DNA of 64,000 nucleotides from an uncultured Oscillospiraceae bacterium (GCA_905234855.1 CAJOIU010000001.1:1-64000); one strand, 5' to 3'; shown: positions 38,944-48,538, numbered from the stretch's first letter. Notes: generated from the sequence alone by a model not told the origin. Program-made: numbers and translations.

Positions 38944-40272
38944 ATGAGAGACGAGGGCTTTGCCAGAGGATTTATGTATGTCCTGCTGGTGTTTATGATC
39001 GTGGGACTCGGCATCCTGATCTTCTTCAATTATCAGGCGAACGCCGCCCAGCAGGCTCAGATCGAGGCGGCGGAGATCGCCGCCGCCACCACGCCGACGC
39101 CGCCGCCGACGCCCACCCCGGCGCCGACGCCTACCCCCACCCGCAATGTGGAAACGGTGACGCTGGCCGCGGCGGGGGATATCGTCGCCCAGCCGGGACT
39201 TACCACCGACGCGGAGGTGACGGAGGGCGATACCGTTACATACGATTACTCCGAGGAGCTGGCAGGCGCCGCTCCCTCGCTGGAGGGTGCGGATTTCGCG
39301 GTCTGCACGCTGGTGGGGACGCTTTCGGCCAGAGGGCCGTATGACGCGAGCTACCGTATGGACGCCGCGCTGGCGACGGCGCTGGCCGGGACGGGCTTCC
39401 GCCTTGTGAACGGCGCGACGGATCACATCCTCGATTTCGGCCTTGACGGATTGACGGCAACGCTGAACGCCCTTGGGGACGAGGGCTTGGCCGCCGCGGG
39501 CATCTATCGCAGCAGCGCCATGCACGGCGCGTATCTTGCGGATATCCACGGCGTTCAGGTTGCGTTTCTGAGCTATACCTACGGCACGGGCGGCGTATCC
39601 GTCGTGGATAACCCGTGGTGCGTGGATATTCTGACGCAGGATTATATGACGGGGCAGACCGCCGTGGACTATGAGCGGATCGACAGCGATATCGCCGCCG
39701 TCCGCGCCGCGGGAGCGGATGTCGTCGTGACATTCGTGTATTGGTGGGACAATACCCAGTATTACACCCAGACCCGCGAGAGCCAGACCGAGGTCGCGGA
39801 GCATCTTATGCAGTCCGGCGCGGATATCATCCTCGGGGGCGGCGTGAAAACGCCTCAGCCCATCGAGGTACATACCGTGGAGCGGGCGGACGGTACGAAG
39901 GCCAACTGCGTCGTGTGCTACAGCCTGTCGAACCTCATGAGCTGCTTCAATGACCGCTACACGAACCTCGCGGCGACGGCCCGCATCGAGATCAGCCGGG
40001 ATACCGACACCGGCGAAACATGGATCAGCGGCGTGAGCTACTGCCCGCTTTTTATGCTGGACACGGGAGATTACGCCGACTATACCGATCCCGGTTATAA
40101 ATACCGGGTGCTGGACGCCTATGCCGCCATTGACGACTACGAAAACGGCGGCGAGAGCATCACCGCGTCGGTCTATGACGCTATCCTCACCGGCGTGAGC
40201 GACCTGCAGTCGATCCTCGGCGCGGAATACGATGTCCGCAGCGGCGGCGTGGCGATGGATTTCCCGTATTAA
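38944..40272 (+). CDS. CapA-fold protein (poly-gamma-glutamate capsule family) with lost metal ligands
   Basis: The 442-residue protein has an N-terminal TM anchor (residues 10-29), a Thr/Pro linker (TPTPPPTPTPAPTPTPT) and an extracytoplasmic PGA_cap/CapA metallophosphatase-fold domain from about residue 73. The fold is recognisable from order and spacing (GDIVAQ, DHILDFGLDGLTATL, VQVAFLSYTYGTGG, GADIILGG, CYSLSNL), but the usual metal residues are changed: NLE reads TLV, NNH reads TDH, HWGxEY reads YWWDNxQYY and GHxPH reads GGGVK. It is likely a non-enzymatic surface protein. Four bases separate it from the Mrp-like gene. Confidence 0.82.
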   Translation: MRDEGFARGFMYVLLVFMIVGLGILIFFNYQANAAQQAQIEAAEIAAATTPTPPPTPTPAPTPTPTRNVETVTLAAAGDIVAQPGLTTDAEVTEGDTVTYDYSEELAGAAPSLEGADFAVCTLVGTLSARGPYDASYRMDAALATALAGTGFRLVNGATDHILDFGLDGLTATLNALGDEGLAAAGIYRSSAMHGAYLADIHGVQVAFLSYTYGTGGVSVVDNPWCVDILTQDYMTGQTAVDYERIDSDIAAVRAAGADVVVTFVYWWDNTQYYTQTRESQTEVAEHLMQSGADIILGGGVKTPQPIEVHTVERADGTKANCVVCYSLSNLMSCFNDRYTNLAATARIEISRDTDTGETWISGVSYCPLFMLDTGDYADYTDPGYKYRVLDAYAAIDDYENGGESITASVYDAILTGVSDLQSILGAEYDVRSGGVAMDFPY

Positions 40273-41189
40273 CGGAAAAAAACAAGAGCGCCCAGATAAG
40301 TGAATACGGCGGCGAATACGCCGCAAAGCGCTCGGCCCGCAAGGTGCCGGGCGCATTTTATATCCGTATCCGCGACGGCGGCGAGCGTCTGGCAGTGGAC
40401 GGATACGCCGCCCCAGCCGAGGAGAAGGGCGGCTGCCGCCAGCGTGAGCGGCGTCGGAGCAAGACCGCGGAGCGCTGATATGCCGCCGCCCAACTCCCAG
40501 AAGCCGTATGCCAGCGCCCGGAGCAGCGGCGGAAGCCGTCCAAGGGGCGTAAGCATCCCCAGCAGCGCGCTGAAAAATACGACATACGCGCAGACCGCAA
40601 GCGTGGATCGAAGCGCCTTCGACACGGCCTGACCGAAGGCTGCGGTGAAGGGCATAGACGGCGCGGTGACGGTCATGGGCTCGGATGCGCCGGCCTCCGG
40701 GCTTTTCCGCAGGAGCAGACCGACACATACGGCGGCGAGGATATGGGTGACATACAGCAGAAGCCCCGCCCCGGGGCTTCCCAGAACGCCTCCTGCCGCG
40801 CCGAGGATGAAGGCGGGGCCGGAATTGTTGCAGAAGGCGAGCAGACGCTCCGCTTCCGATCGGGACACGATGCGATCCCTCCGGAGCTGCGCCGTCGTGG
40901 CCGCGCCGAGCGGATAGCCGCCCAAGACCCCCAAAAGAAACGCCTGCGCCCCCGCGCCGGAGACCCGGAACAGCCGCCGCGCCGCCCCGCCCAGCGCGCC
41001 GGACAGAAGCTCCGGCAGGCCGAGGAGCGACAGCAGGTTTGCCAATACGAAAAAGGGAAACAGGGACGGCGCCAGCGTTCCGGCACAGACGGAAAGGCCG
41101 CGCCTCGCGCCATCCGCCGCGAGGGGTGAATATACCGTGAGCGCCAGAAGCGCTGCGAGGGTCATCGTGAGGGCAGCATGTTTTTTCAT
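40269..41189 (-). CDS. ylbJ: Sporulation integral membrane protein YlbJ-like (GATE-domain family)
   Basis: The 306-residue protein has about eight TM helices and two halves each carrying the nucleoside-recognition/GATE pattern: LSVCAGTLAPSLFPFFVLANLL with LGVLGGYPLGAAT and AFCNNSGPAFILG in the first, and a second half starting FGQAVSKALRSTLAVCAYVVFF. This matches YlbJ, needed for spore development in Bacillus. The gene is on its own on the minus strand, with its stop overlapping the convergent CapA-like stop, and is divergent from yqfC, another sporulation gene. Confidence 0.85.
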   Translation of the reverse strand: MKKHAALTMTLAALLALTVYSPLAADGARRGLSVCAGTLAPSLFPFFVLANLLSLLGLPELLSGALGGAARRLFRVSGAGAQAFLLGVLGGYPLGAATTAQLRRDRIVSRSEAERLLAFCNNSGPAFILGAAGGVLGSPGAGLLLYVTHILAAVCVGLLLRKSPEAGASEPMTVTAPSMPFTAAFGQAVSKALRSTLAVCAYVVFFSALLGMLTPLGRLPPLLRALAYGFWELGGGISALRGLAPTPLTLAAAALLLGWGGVSVHCQTLAAVADTDIKCARHLAGRALCGVFAAVFTYLGALVFFR

Positions 41190-41257
41190 GGTAGAAGCTT
41201 ATTCCGCGCCCGTGCTTTTTTGAACCTTCCGCGCATAGATTTCCACGGGTGATGGAA

Positions 41258-41530
41258 ATGACGAAGGGATTCCGATTCGCAGAAGGTCTGTCTCGGCTTG
41301 CGGGCGTGCCGCAGGAGGCGTTTTCCGCAGCGCCGCGCATCACGGTATCGGGGGGCTCCCGCGTGCTGATCGAGGGGCATCGCGGGCTTTTGGAATACTC
41401 CGCGGAGCGCATCGCGGCCTCGGCGGCCGGATGCCGCGTGATCGTGAAGGGGGAGGGCTTGGGGCTGGAGGCCATGAACGCGAAGGAACTCGTTGTGTCC
41501 GGGCGTCTCTGGGCGGTGGAGCTCGAATGA
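41258..41530 (+). CDS. yqfC: Sporulation protein YqfC (YabP family)
   Basis: About 90 residues with the YabP/YqfC beta-roll pattern: LAGVPQEAF, PRITVSGGSRVLIEGHRGLLEYSAERIAA, ELVVSGRLWAVEL. These small proteins are made in sporulation, usually from a sigma-E promoter, and sit next to yqfD as here. Alternatives for the start are GTG 41249 and ATG 41252; the ATG at 41258 is preferred because GGTGATGG upstream can pair with the 16S rRNA tail. Overlaps yqfD by 4 bases. Confidence 0.85.
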   Translation: MTKGFRFAEGLSRLAGVPQEAFSAAPRITVSGGSRVLIEGHRGLLEYSAERIAASAAGCRVIVKGEGLGLEAMNAKELVVSGRLWAVELE

Positions 41531-42711
41531 GGGCGGCGCGGTATATCACGGGCTGGGCGCAGGCGCGGGTATCCGGGGCGCAGCCGGAAAGGATCCTGAC
41601 CGCGCTGGCCGAGCGGGGCATCGACTTCTGGGACGCGGCGCCGCCCCGGGACTATACGCTGCGCTTTCGAATCCCGGCCGGCGCGGCGAAGCTTCTTCCG
41701 AGACTGGCGGAAACCATGGGCTGTGAAGGCGTGATCGAGTCTGTCCACGGGATCCCGGCGCTGTGGCATTCCGCCCGTAAGCGGCGGACGCTGCTGCTCC
41801 TGCTGCTGGCGGCGGTATTCGCGCTGGGAGCGAGCCTGTCGCATATATGGTTCATCGATATCACGGGAAACGTCACCGTGCCGGACGGGGTCATCCGGCA
41901 GGCTCTTGCCGAATGCGGCGTGGATATCGGGACGAACTGGCTGGCTTTTTCACAGGACGCGGTGCGAAACGGCGTGCTGCTGCGGGTGCCGGAGCTGCGA
42001 TGGATGACGGTGTCGATGCAGGGCAGCCGCGCCCATGTGATCGTGCGGGAAAAGCGGACATATATCGAGCCGGTGCCGGAGAAGGAATACGCCGATATCG
42101 TGGCGGCCAAGGCGGGACTTGTCACACAGGTGCAGGCAAAGCGCGGCACGGCGGTCACGGAGCCGAATAAGACCGTCCTGCCGGGAGAGATCCTCATCGG
42201 CGGATACCGCACCGGACGCTTCGGCGTACAGGGACCGACCCGGGCGATCGGCACGGTGACGGCGCGGACATGGTATGAGATCACCGCCGAAGCCCCCCTA
42301 GCGGCTGCGGAAAAGACCTACACCGGCGAAAAAATGCTTCGCTTTGCGCTGATTCTGGGAAAATTGCGCATAAATTTTTATAAAGGCAGTAGTATTTGCC
42401 CGGCGGAATGTGATAAAATCATAAAAAGACACGACGCGGCGGCGGACGGCGTTTTTACCCTTCCGCTGGCGCTGGAGACCGTCACGCTCCGGCCGTATGA
42501 AACGAGGGACGTATCCGAGCTGGAGCTGCGGGAGGAGCTTTCCGCCATGCTGGAGGAGGAGCTTTCCCGGCGGATCGGAGAAGAGGGCGAAGCCGTCGAG
42601 GTGAAGTATACGGCCTCGGAGGCAAACGGTGTCCTGTATGTCACGCTCCGGGCGGAATGCCTTGAACCGATCGGCGTGCCGTCGCCCATCGAAGCTAACG
42701 AAATTCCATAG
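41527..42711 (+). CDS. yqfD: Sporulation protein YqfD
   Basis: The 394-residue protein has the short cytoplasmic N-terminal domain, one TM helix (about residues 83-102, RRTLLLLLLAAVFALGASLSHIW) and the large outer part beginning IWFIDITGNVTVPDGVIRQALAECGVDIG, all characteristic of YqfD, a sigma-E-dependent protein required for efficient sporulation. The start at 41527 overlaps yqfC (ATGA). It stands directly before phoH-ybeY-era, the conserved Bacillus/Clostridium order. Confidence 0.92.
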   Translation: MRAARYITGWAQARVSGAQPERILTALAERGIDFWDAAPPRDYTLRFRIPAGAAKLLPRLAETMGCEGVIESVHGIPALWHSARKRRTLLLLLLAAVFALGASLSHIWFIDITGNVTVPDGVIRQALAECGVDIGTNWLAFSQDAVRNGVLLRVPELRWMTVSMQGSRAHVIVREKRTYIEPVPEKEYADIVAAKAGLVTQVQAKRGTAVTEPNKTVLPGEILIGGYRTGRFGVQGPTRAIGTVTARTWYEITAEAPLAAAEKTYTGEKMLRFALILGKLRINFYKGSSICPAECDKIIKRHDAAADGVFTLPLALETVTLRPYETRDVSELELREELSAMLEEELSRRIGEEGEAVEVKYTASEANGVLYVTLRAECLEPIGVPSPIEANEIP

Positions 42712-42729
42712 CATACCGAGGATAAACGA

Positions 42730-43734
42730 ATGATCGAAAAAACGATGCAGATCGACCGAATGGAAAACGTCATCAGTGTGTTCGGCTCCTTCGACCAGAA
42801 TCTGCATATCATCGAAACCGAGCTGAACGTCACCGTGTCGAACCGGGAGGATCAGATCAAGATCACCGGCGAGGCCGAGGACGTGATGCACGCGGAAAAG
42901 GCCATCGAGGGGCTGCTGTCCCTCGCCGGGCGGGGAGAGACCATCGACGCGCAGAACGTGCGCTATATCATTAAGCTCGTGCTGGCCGGGCAGGAAAACC
43001 AGATCACCGATCTTGCCCGCGGCGTCGTGTGCGTCACGGCGAAGGGCAAGCCCATCAAGCCCAAGACCCTTGGTCAGACGAGCTATGTCGAGGCGATCAA
43101 GAACCATACCGTCACGCTTGGCGTGGGCCCTGCCGGCACGGGAAAGACCTATCTCGCTGTGGCCTGCGCCGTGGCTGCTTTTCGGGAAAAGCGCGTGAAC
43201 CGCATCGTTCTGACCCGCCCGGCGGTGGAGGCGGGGGAGCGGCTCGGCTTCCTGCCCGGCGACCTGCAGAGCAAGGTCGATCCGTATCTCCGCCCGCTGT
43301 ATGACGCGCTCTTCGACATGCTGGGCGCGGAAACCTATAACAAATATCTCGAACGCGGCGATATCGAGGTCGCGCCGCTCGCGTATATGCGCGGCCGCAC
43401 GCTGGACGACAGCTTCATCATCCTCGACGAGGCGCAGAATACATCCCGGGAGCAGATGAAGATGTTCCTGACGCGCCTCGGCTTCGGCTCGAAGGTCGTC
43501 ATCACCGGCGATGTGACCCAGATCGACCTCCCGGCGGACAAGATCTCCGGACTCAAGGAGGCCATGCGCGTCCTAGACGGGGTGGAGGATATTGCCATCT
43601 GTCGCCTCACGGGGGCGGACGTGGTGCGCCATGTGCTGGTGCAGCGGATCATCGCGGCGTATGAGAAATACGACGCAAAGCGGCAGGAAAACCGCTCGCC
43701 GATCCCGGCGCCGAAGCAGAAGGGACGGCGCTGA
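42730..43734 (+). CDS. phoH: PhoH-family ATPase
   Basis: The 334-residue protein has an N-terminal KH-like region and a P-loop NTPase domain with Walker A GPAGTGKT (residues about 135-142) and Walker [11 protein letters not shown], followed by [15 protein letters not shown]. PhoH-like proteins are thought to act in RNA metabolism together with YbeY, encoded next; the reaction is not settled. The stop overlaps ybeY by one base. Confidence 0.93.
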   Translation: MIEKTMQIDRMENVISVFGSFDQNLHIIETELNVTVSNREDQIKITGEAEDVMHAEKAIEGLLSLAGRGETIDAQNVRYIIKLVLAGQENQITDLARGVVCVTAKGKPIKPKTLGQTSYVEAIKNHTVTLGVGPAGTGKTYLAVACAVAAFREKRVNRIVLTRPAVEAGERLGFLPGDLQSKVDPYLRPLYDALFDMLGAETYNKYLERGDIEVAPLAYMRGRTLDDSFIILDEAQNTSREQMKMFLTRLGFGSKVVITGDVTQIDLPADKISGLKEAMRVLDGVEDIAICRLTGADVVRHVLVQRIIAAYEKYDAKRQENRSPIPAPKQKGRR

Positions 43735-44207
43735 TGGCAAAGCTCAAAATGCGCCTGCGGTGCGAAAACGGCCGGAAATGCCCCCTGTCCCTCCGGCTGC
43801 GCATCAAGCGCGCGGCGAAGGCCGTGCTGGATATCGAAGAGGTGGACGGACCCTGCGAGCTTTCCGTGCTGCTGACGGATGACGCGGGCATCCACGCGAT
43901 CAACAAGGAATTCCGCGATGTGGACAGGCCTACCGATGTGCTGTCCTTTCCCATGGGCGACACCGATCCCCGCACGGGACGGTATCTCTTGGGGGATATG
44001 GTTCTGAACGTGGATCGCGCTGCCGCGCAGGGCACGGAATACGGACACGGCGCGGCGCACGAGATCAGCTATCTCACCGTCCACAGCGTCCTGCACCTGC
44101 TGGGCTACGACCATGTGGACGAGGGCGAGCAAAAGCGCGCCATGCGCGCCCGGGAAAAGCTCGTGATGGCAAAGCTCGAGCCGCGGGGCATCGAAACGGA
44201 AAGCTGA
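43734..44207 (+). CDS. ybeY: Endoribonuclease YbeY (16S rRNA maturation)
   Basis: The 157-residue protein has the zinc site HSVLHLLGYDH (H-x3-H-x5-H) and the preceding LNxxFRxxDxPTDVLSFP pattern (here INKEFRDVDRPTDVLSFP). YbeY is a zinc-dependent RNase involved in 16S 3'-end processing and ribosome quality control. It sits between phoH and era, as in most bacteria. Confidence 0.95.
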   Translation: MAKLKMRLRCENGRKCPLSLRLRIKRAAKAVLDIEEVDGPCELSVLLTDDAGIHAINKEFRDVDRPTDVLSFPMGDTDPRTGRYLLGDMVLNVDRAAAQGTEYGHGAAHEISYLTVHSVLHLLGYDHVDEGEQKRAMRAREKLVMAKLEPRGIETES

Positions 44208-44220
44208 CAGGGAGAAGAAC

Positions 44221-45117
44221 ATGATAACGAAAACAGCCATGATCACCATTGCGGGACGGCCGAACGTCGGCAAGTCCACGCTGACGAATACGCTCGTGGG
44301 GGAGAAGATCACCATCGTCTCCCCGAAGCCCCAGACCACGCGCCGCCGCATCCTCGCGGTGACGAGCCGGGGCGATACCCAGTTCATTTTCGCCGATACG
44401 CCGGGCTTCCACCGCGCCCGGACGAAGCTGGGCGATTATATGGACAATGTAGTGCGCCAGAGCGTGGCGGATGTGGACGCCGTTGCGCTGCTGGTGGAGC
44501 CGATCCCGAGCCTCGGCCCTCAGGAAAAGGCGCTCATCGCGCAGCTCAGGGATAATGATATGCCCGCCGTCCTCGTCGTGAACAAAGCGGATACGCTGGA
44601 GGACAAGCGCCTGCTGCTTCCCGTGATCGCGGCCTACAGCGAGGCGTATGATTTTGCGGATATCGTCCCCATCTCCGCCAAGACCGGCGAAGGTGTGGAG
44701 GAGCTTTTGGATGTGCTGGGGAAATTCGCCGTGGAGGGGCCGCAGCTCTTCCCGGACGATATCATATCCGACCAGCCGGAAAAGCAGATCTGCGCCGAGA
44801 TCGTGCGGGAAAAGCTGCTGCTGTCCCTTGATAAGGAGATCCCCCACGGCACCGCCGTCGTGGTGACGAAGTTCGCCCAGCGGGAGGACGACGATATCAT
44901 CGATATGGACGTCACGATCTATTGCGAGAAGCAGAGCCACAAGGGCATCATCATCGGAAAGCACGGCGCGATGCTCAAGCGCATCGGCGAGCTTTCCCGC
45001 CGGGATATCGAGGCGTTTATGGGTCAGAAGGTGTATTTGCAGACGTGGGTGAAGGTCAAGGAGAATTGGCGCGACAGCGACGCGCTGCTGCGCAACTTCG
45101 GCTTCACCGATGAATAA
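44221..45117 (+). CDS. era: GTPase Era
   Basis: The 298-residue protein has an N-terminal GTPase domain with G1 GRPNVGKST, G3 DTPGF and G4 NKAD, and a C-terminal KH domain (GIIIGKHGAMLKRIGELSRRDIE) that binds the 3' end of 16S rRNA. Essential for 30S assembly. Note G2/switch KPQTTRR is intact. The downstream region holds a long hairpin and the small yqzL-like gene. Confidence 0.96.
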   Translation: MITKTAMITIAGRPNVGKSTLTNTLVGEKITIVSPKPQTTRRRILAVTSRGDTQFIFADTPGFHRARTKLGDYMDNVVRQSVADVDAVALLVEPIPSLGPQEKALIAQLRDNDMPAVLVVNKADTLEDKRLLLPVIAAYSEAYDFADIVPISAKTGEGVEELLDVLGKFAVEGPQLFPDDIISDQPEKQICAEIVREKLLLSLDKEIPHGTAVVVTKFAQREDDDIIDMDVTIYCEKQSHKGIIIGKHGAMLKRIGELSRRDIEAFMGQKVYLQTWVKVKENWRDSDALLRNFGFTDE

Positions 45118-45125
45118 GGATCACT

Positions 45126-45182
45126 AAAATCGCCCCGGGTGAGGCACAATAACTGTGCCATAACACAGCGGGGTGATTTTTT
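45126..45182 (+). promoter_or_regulatory. Long nested hairpin after era, overlapping the yqzL ribosome site
   Basis: An outer 12-bp stem with one wobble (45126-45137 with 45169-45180) encloses an inner 6-bp hairpin (45143-45148 with 45154-45159). The 3' arm contains the GGGGTGAT ribosome site of the next gene, and the trailing T run abuts its TTG start. It can be read as a terminator, an RBS-sequestering element or both. Confidence 0.6.
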
Positions 45183-45294
45183 GAAAGAGAAACAGGAAGA
45201 TTTTCTCTGGCAGTTGTTTATGGAGACGGGCGATCCCATGTGCTGGCTTCTGAGCCGATGGGAGCGCCCCGATGACAGGGAGGCGGAGGCATGA
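45181..45294 (+). CDS. YqzL-type small protein
   Basis: Encodes 37 residues from a TTG start: KEKQEDFLWQLFMETGDPM followed by CWLLSRWERPDD. The pattern FxWxxFxxTGxxxxYLLxR is that of YqzL, a short protein of unknown function found between era and recO in Firmicutes, exactly the position here. GGGGTGAT precedes the start. Easily missed because of its length and start codon. Confidence 0.75.
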   Translation: MKEKQEDFLWQLFMETGDPMCWLLSRWERPDDREAEA

Positions 45295-45321
45295 CCTCCG
45301 TTTCCCGCAGAGGCGGTACAT

Positions 45322-46065
45322 ATGTTTGCAACAGTCAAGGGTCTCGTGCTTCGCGAGGTCCGATATAAGGAGGCCGACCGTATCCTCACCGTGCTGACGG
45401 AGGATAAGGGAAAGCTCACCGTGAAGGCGCGCGGCGCGCTCCGCAAGGGCAGTCGGATGGCGGCGGCCAGCCAGGCGCTGTGCTGGTCGGAGTTTACGCT
45501 TTTCGGAAACCGCGGCCGCTGGACGGCGGACGAGGGCTCGTCGCTGGAGCAGTTTCTCGGCCTGCGGGAGGATATCGCGCAGCTCGCGCTGGGCGTGTAT
45601 TTCGCGGAGCTGCTCGACACCGTATGCGCCGAGGAGGTGCCGGCGAACGCCACGCTGCAGCTTGCGCTGAACGCCTTATATGCCCTCAGCCGCGGCATCT
45701 TCGGGCCGGAGCATGTGAAAAGCGTGTTCGAGCTGCGGCTCATGTGCTTGGAGGGCTTCGAGCCTTCGGTGGAGGCATGTGCCGTCTGCGGGCGGCCGGA
45801 TATCCAAGACCCCATGCTCTCGCCCGTGTCCGGCACGGTGCATTGCCGCGCCTGCGGCGGGGCGATGGACGGCGCGTCCCTCCCGCTGGGGGAGGATGGA
45901 CTGCGCGCCGTGCGGCATATCGTTTCCGCCCCGGCGAAAAAGGAGTTTTCCTTCGTGCTCCCGGAGGAGGCGGAGGGACGGCTCTCCCGCGCCTGCGAGG
46001 CCTTCGTGCGCCATCAGCTCGATAAGAGCTTCTATTCTCTCGATTATTGGAAAAGCGTGAAATGA
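45322..46065 (+). CDS. recO: DNA repair protein RecO
   Basis: The 247-residue protein has an N-terminal OB fold (VKGLVLREVRYKEADRILTVLTEDKGKLTVKARGALRK) and a helical domain with a four-cysteine zinc site (CAVCGRP...CRAC, residues about 153-179). RecO loads RecA onto SSB-coated DNA with RecR in gap repair. The gene stands between era-yqzL and mutS2; the next start follows after one base. Confidence 0.94.
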   Translation: MFATVKGLVLREVRYKEADRILTVLTEDKGKLTVKARGALRKGSRMAAASQALCWSEFTLFGNRGRWTADEGSSLEQFLGLREDIAQLALGVYFAELLDTVCAEEVPANATLQLALNALYALSRGIFGPEHVKSVFELRLMCLEGFEPSVEACAVCGRPDIQDPMLSPVSGTVHCRACGGAMDGASLPLGEDGLRAVRHIVSAPAKKEFSFVLPEEAEGRLSRACEAFVRHQLDKSFYSLDYWKSVK

Positions 46066-46066
46066 T

Positions 46067-48442
46067 ATGAACGAATTATACGAAAAATCCTTAAAAACCA
46101 TCGAGCTTCCTGCGGTGCTGTCGCTGCTGGCGGAGCGCGCCGTATCGGAGGGGGCAAAGCAGGCCGCGCTCGCGCTGCGTCCCTCCGCGGACGAGCGGCA
46201 GGTTCGCGAGCGCCTTGCGGAGACGACGGACGCGAAAAAGCTGCTGGAAACGAAGGGAAGCCCCTCCTTTGCCGGCCTGAAGGACGTGCGTTCGTCCCTC
46301 GCGCGCGCCGATCTCGGCGGTATGCTCAATACCCGGGAGCTGCTCGATATCGCGGGCGTGCTGTTCTGCGCCCGCAGCCTCTCATCCTACGGCTCCGGCC
46401 GGGGTGAGACCGGCACGCTGGGGCGGCTCTTTGCCTCGCTTATGCCGAACCGCTTTTTGGAGGAGAAGATCACGACCTCCATCACCGGGGAGGAGGAGAT
46501 CGCGGACGGCGCCAGCCCGGAGCTTGCCGATATCCGCCGCAAGATGCGCGCTGCCTCTGCCCGGGTGCGGGACAGTCTGCAGAAGATCATCACCGCGCCG
46601 TCCTACGCGAAGGTGCTGCAGGAAGCGATCATCACCCAGCGGGGCGGGCGGTATGTCGTTCCCGTGCGGGCGGAAAAGCGGGGCGAGCTGCCCGGCCTTG
46701 TGCATGACGTGAGCGGCAGCGGCTCTACGCTGTTCGTGGAGCCCATGAGCGTCGTGAAGGCCAACAACGAGCTGCGGGAGCTGGGGGCGAAGGAAAAGGC
46801 GGAGATCGAGCGCATCCTCATGGAGCTTTCCGCCGAATGCGCCGCGAGCCGCGGCGGGATCGACCTCGATTATAATGTCCTCACGGCGCTGGATCTCATC
46901 TTTGCCAAGGCAGAGCTGAGCTATCATCTTAACGGCGGCGAGGCGATCCTCACGGAAAACGAGATCATCCTCAAAAAGGCGCGTCATCCGCTGCTGCCGA
47001 AGGATACCGCCGTCCCCATCGATCTCACGCTGGGCGGGGGCGCGCACGACACCGTGGTCATCACCGGCCCCAACACCGGCGGCAAGACCGTCACGCTCAA
47101 AACCGTCGGCCTCATGTGCGCCATGACGGGATGCGGCCTGCATATCCCGGCAGGGGACGGCAGCGCGGTGCCGGTGGTGGAGAATATTTTGGCCGATATC
47201 GGGGACGAGCAGTCCATCGAGCAGTCACTTTCCACGTTTTCGAGCCATATGGTGAATATGGTTCAAATTCTGCGAGAATGCGGCGCGGGCAGCCTCGTGC
47301 TGCTCGACGAGGTTGGCGCGGGCACCGATCCCACGGAGGGCGCGGCGCTCGCCATCGCCATCATCGAATACGCCCGCAAGGCGGGCTCCCTGCTGGCCGC
47401 TACCACCCATTACGCGGAGCTGAAGATCTACGCCACCAATACGCCCGGCGTGGTAAACGCCTCCTGCGAATTCGACGTGGAGACCCTGCGGCCGACGTAT
47501 CGGCTGCTCGTCGGCATCCCGGGAAAATCGAACGCCTTTGCCATCTCAAGCCGCCTCGGTCTGCAGGAAACGATCATCGAGGACGCAAAGCGCCGCCTGT
47601 CAGCGGAGACCTCAACCTTTGAGAAAACGATCGAACGCTTGGAGGAGCAGCGTCTTGCCATGGAGCGGGAGACAGAGGAGCGGGAGAGGGCGCGGCGGCT
47701 GGCCGAGGAAGATGCAAAAAAGGCCGAACGGATGCGCCGGGAGCTGGAGGTGCGGCTCGAAAAGGCTGAGCTGAAGGCGCGGCGGGACGCAGAGCGCATT
47801 CTCCAAGAGGCGCGGGCTGCCGCCGACGAGGCTTTTGCCGAAATCGACCGCCAGCGTGCCATGGCGAACGAAAAGGCCGATCACCAGCAGGTGAACGAGG
47901 CTCGGGCGGAGCTGCGCCGGAAGCTCAATGAGGCCGAAAGCCGCGTCCGCGCGCCGGAAGCCCCGGCGCCCGTTTACGAAAAGCCCAGCCGCCCGATCCG
48001 CGCGGGGGACACGGTGGAGCTTCTCACGAGCGGCATCAAGGCCGAGGTCATAAAGGTCAACGACAACGGCTCTCTTGCCCTGCAGGCGGGGATCATGAAG
48101 GTGACCGCGGCGGAAAACGAGGTGCGGCTTCTGGAGAACGCGCCGAAGCAGAAGACCTCTGTTGCCGCGGCTGCGGGGAATGCCCTGCGGGCCGCGTCGT
48201 GCGCGCCGGAGCTCGATATCCGGGGTATGATGGCGGACGAGGCCGACCTCGTGGTGGAGCGGTATATAGATAACGCCTATCGGGCGAAGCTGAAGACCGT
48301 TACGATCATCCACGGCAAGGGGACAGGGGCGCTTCGAAGCGCCGTTCAGCAGATGCTGCGGCGCAACCGACTGGTGAAGAGCTTCCGTCTTGGCCGCTAT
48401 GGGGAGGGCGAAACGGGCGTAACCGTTGTGGAACTGAAATAA
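46067..48442 (+). CDS. mutS2: Endonuclease/ribosome-rescue factor MutS2
   Basis: The 791-residue protein lacks the mismatch-recognition domain of MutS. It has the ATPase domain with Walker A GPNTGGKTVTLKT and LLDEVGAGTDPTEGAALA, a long Arg/Glu coiled coil (about 510-620), and a C-terminal Smr domain (LDIRGMMADEADLVVERYID, HGKGTGAL). MutS2 inhibits recombination in some species and splits collided ribosomes in Bacillus. Linker KOW-like segment near 640-690. Confidence 0.95.
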   Translation: MNELYEKSLKTIELPAVLSLLAERAVSEGAKQAALALRPSADERQVRERLAETTDAKKLLETKGSPSFAGLKDVRSSLARADLGGMLNTRELLDIAGVLFCARSLSSYGSGRGETGTLGRLFASLMPNRFLEEKITTSITGEEEIADGASPELADIRRKMRAASARVRDSLQKIITAPSYAKVLQEAIITQRGGRYVVPVRAEKRGELPGLVHDVSGSGSTLFVEPMSVVKANNELRELGAKEKAEIERILMELSAECAASRGGIDLDYNVLTALDLIFAKAELSYHLNGGEAILTENEIILKKARHPLLPKDTAVPIDLTLGGGAHDTVVITGPNTGGKTVTLKTVGLMCAMTGCGLHIPAGDGSAVPVVENILADIGDEQSIEQSLSTFSSHMVNMVQILRECGAGSLVLLDEVGAGTDPTEGAALAIAIIEYARKAGSLLAATTHYAELKIYATNTPGVVNASCEFDVETLRPTYRLLVGIPGKSNAFAISSRLGLQETIIEDAKRRLSAETSTFEKTIERLEEQRLAMERETEERERARRLAEEDAKKAERMRRELEVRLEKAELKARRDAERILQEARAAADEAFAEIDRQRAMANEKADHQQVNEARAELRRKLNEAESRVRAPEAPAPVYEKPSRPIRAGDTVELLTSGIKAEVIKVNDNGSLALQAGIMKVTAAENEVRLLENAPKQKTSVAAAAGNALRAASCAPELDIRGMMADEADLVVERYIDNAYRAKLKTVTIIHGKGTGALRSAVQQMLRRNRLVKSFRLGRYGEGETGVTVVELK

Positions 48443-48509
48443 AACCGGTGCGGGAAACGGCAAAGTTATGTGCAATCCTCCAAAACGTAAAAAACGCTTT
48501 GCGAAAGGT

Positions 48510-48538
48510 TTGCGAAGCGGGGAGAATTTTGCTAAAAT
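48510..48538 (+). promoter_or_regulatory. Promoter of the HPr gene
   Basis: TTGCGA (48510-48515), a 17-base spacer and TAAAAT (48533-48538) lie about 40 bases upstream of the coding start. Confidence 0.65.
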
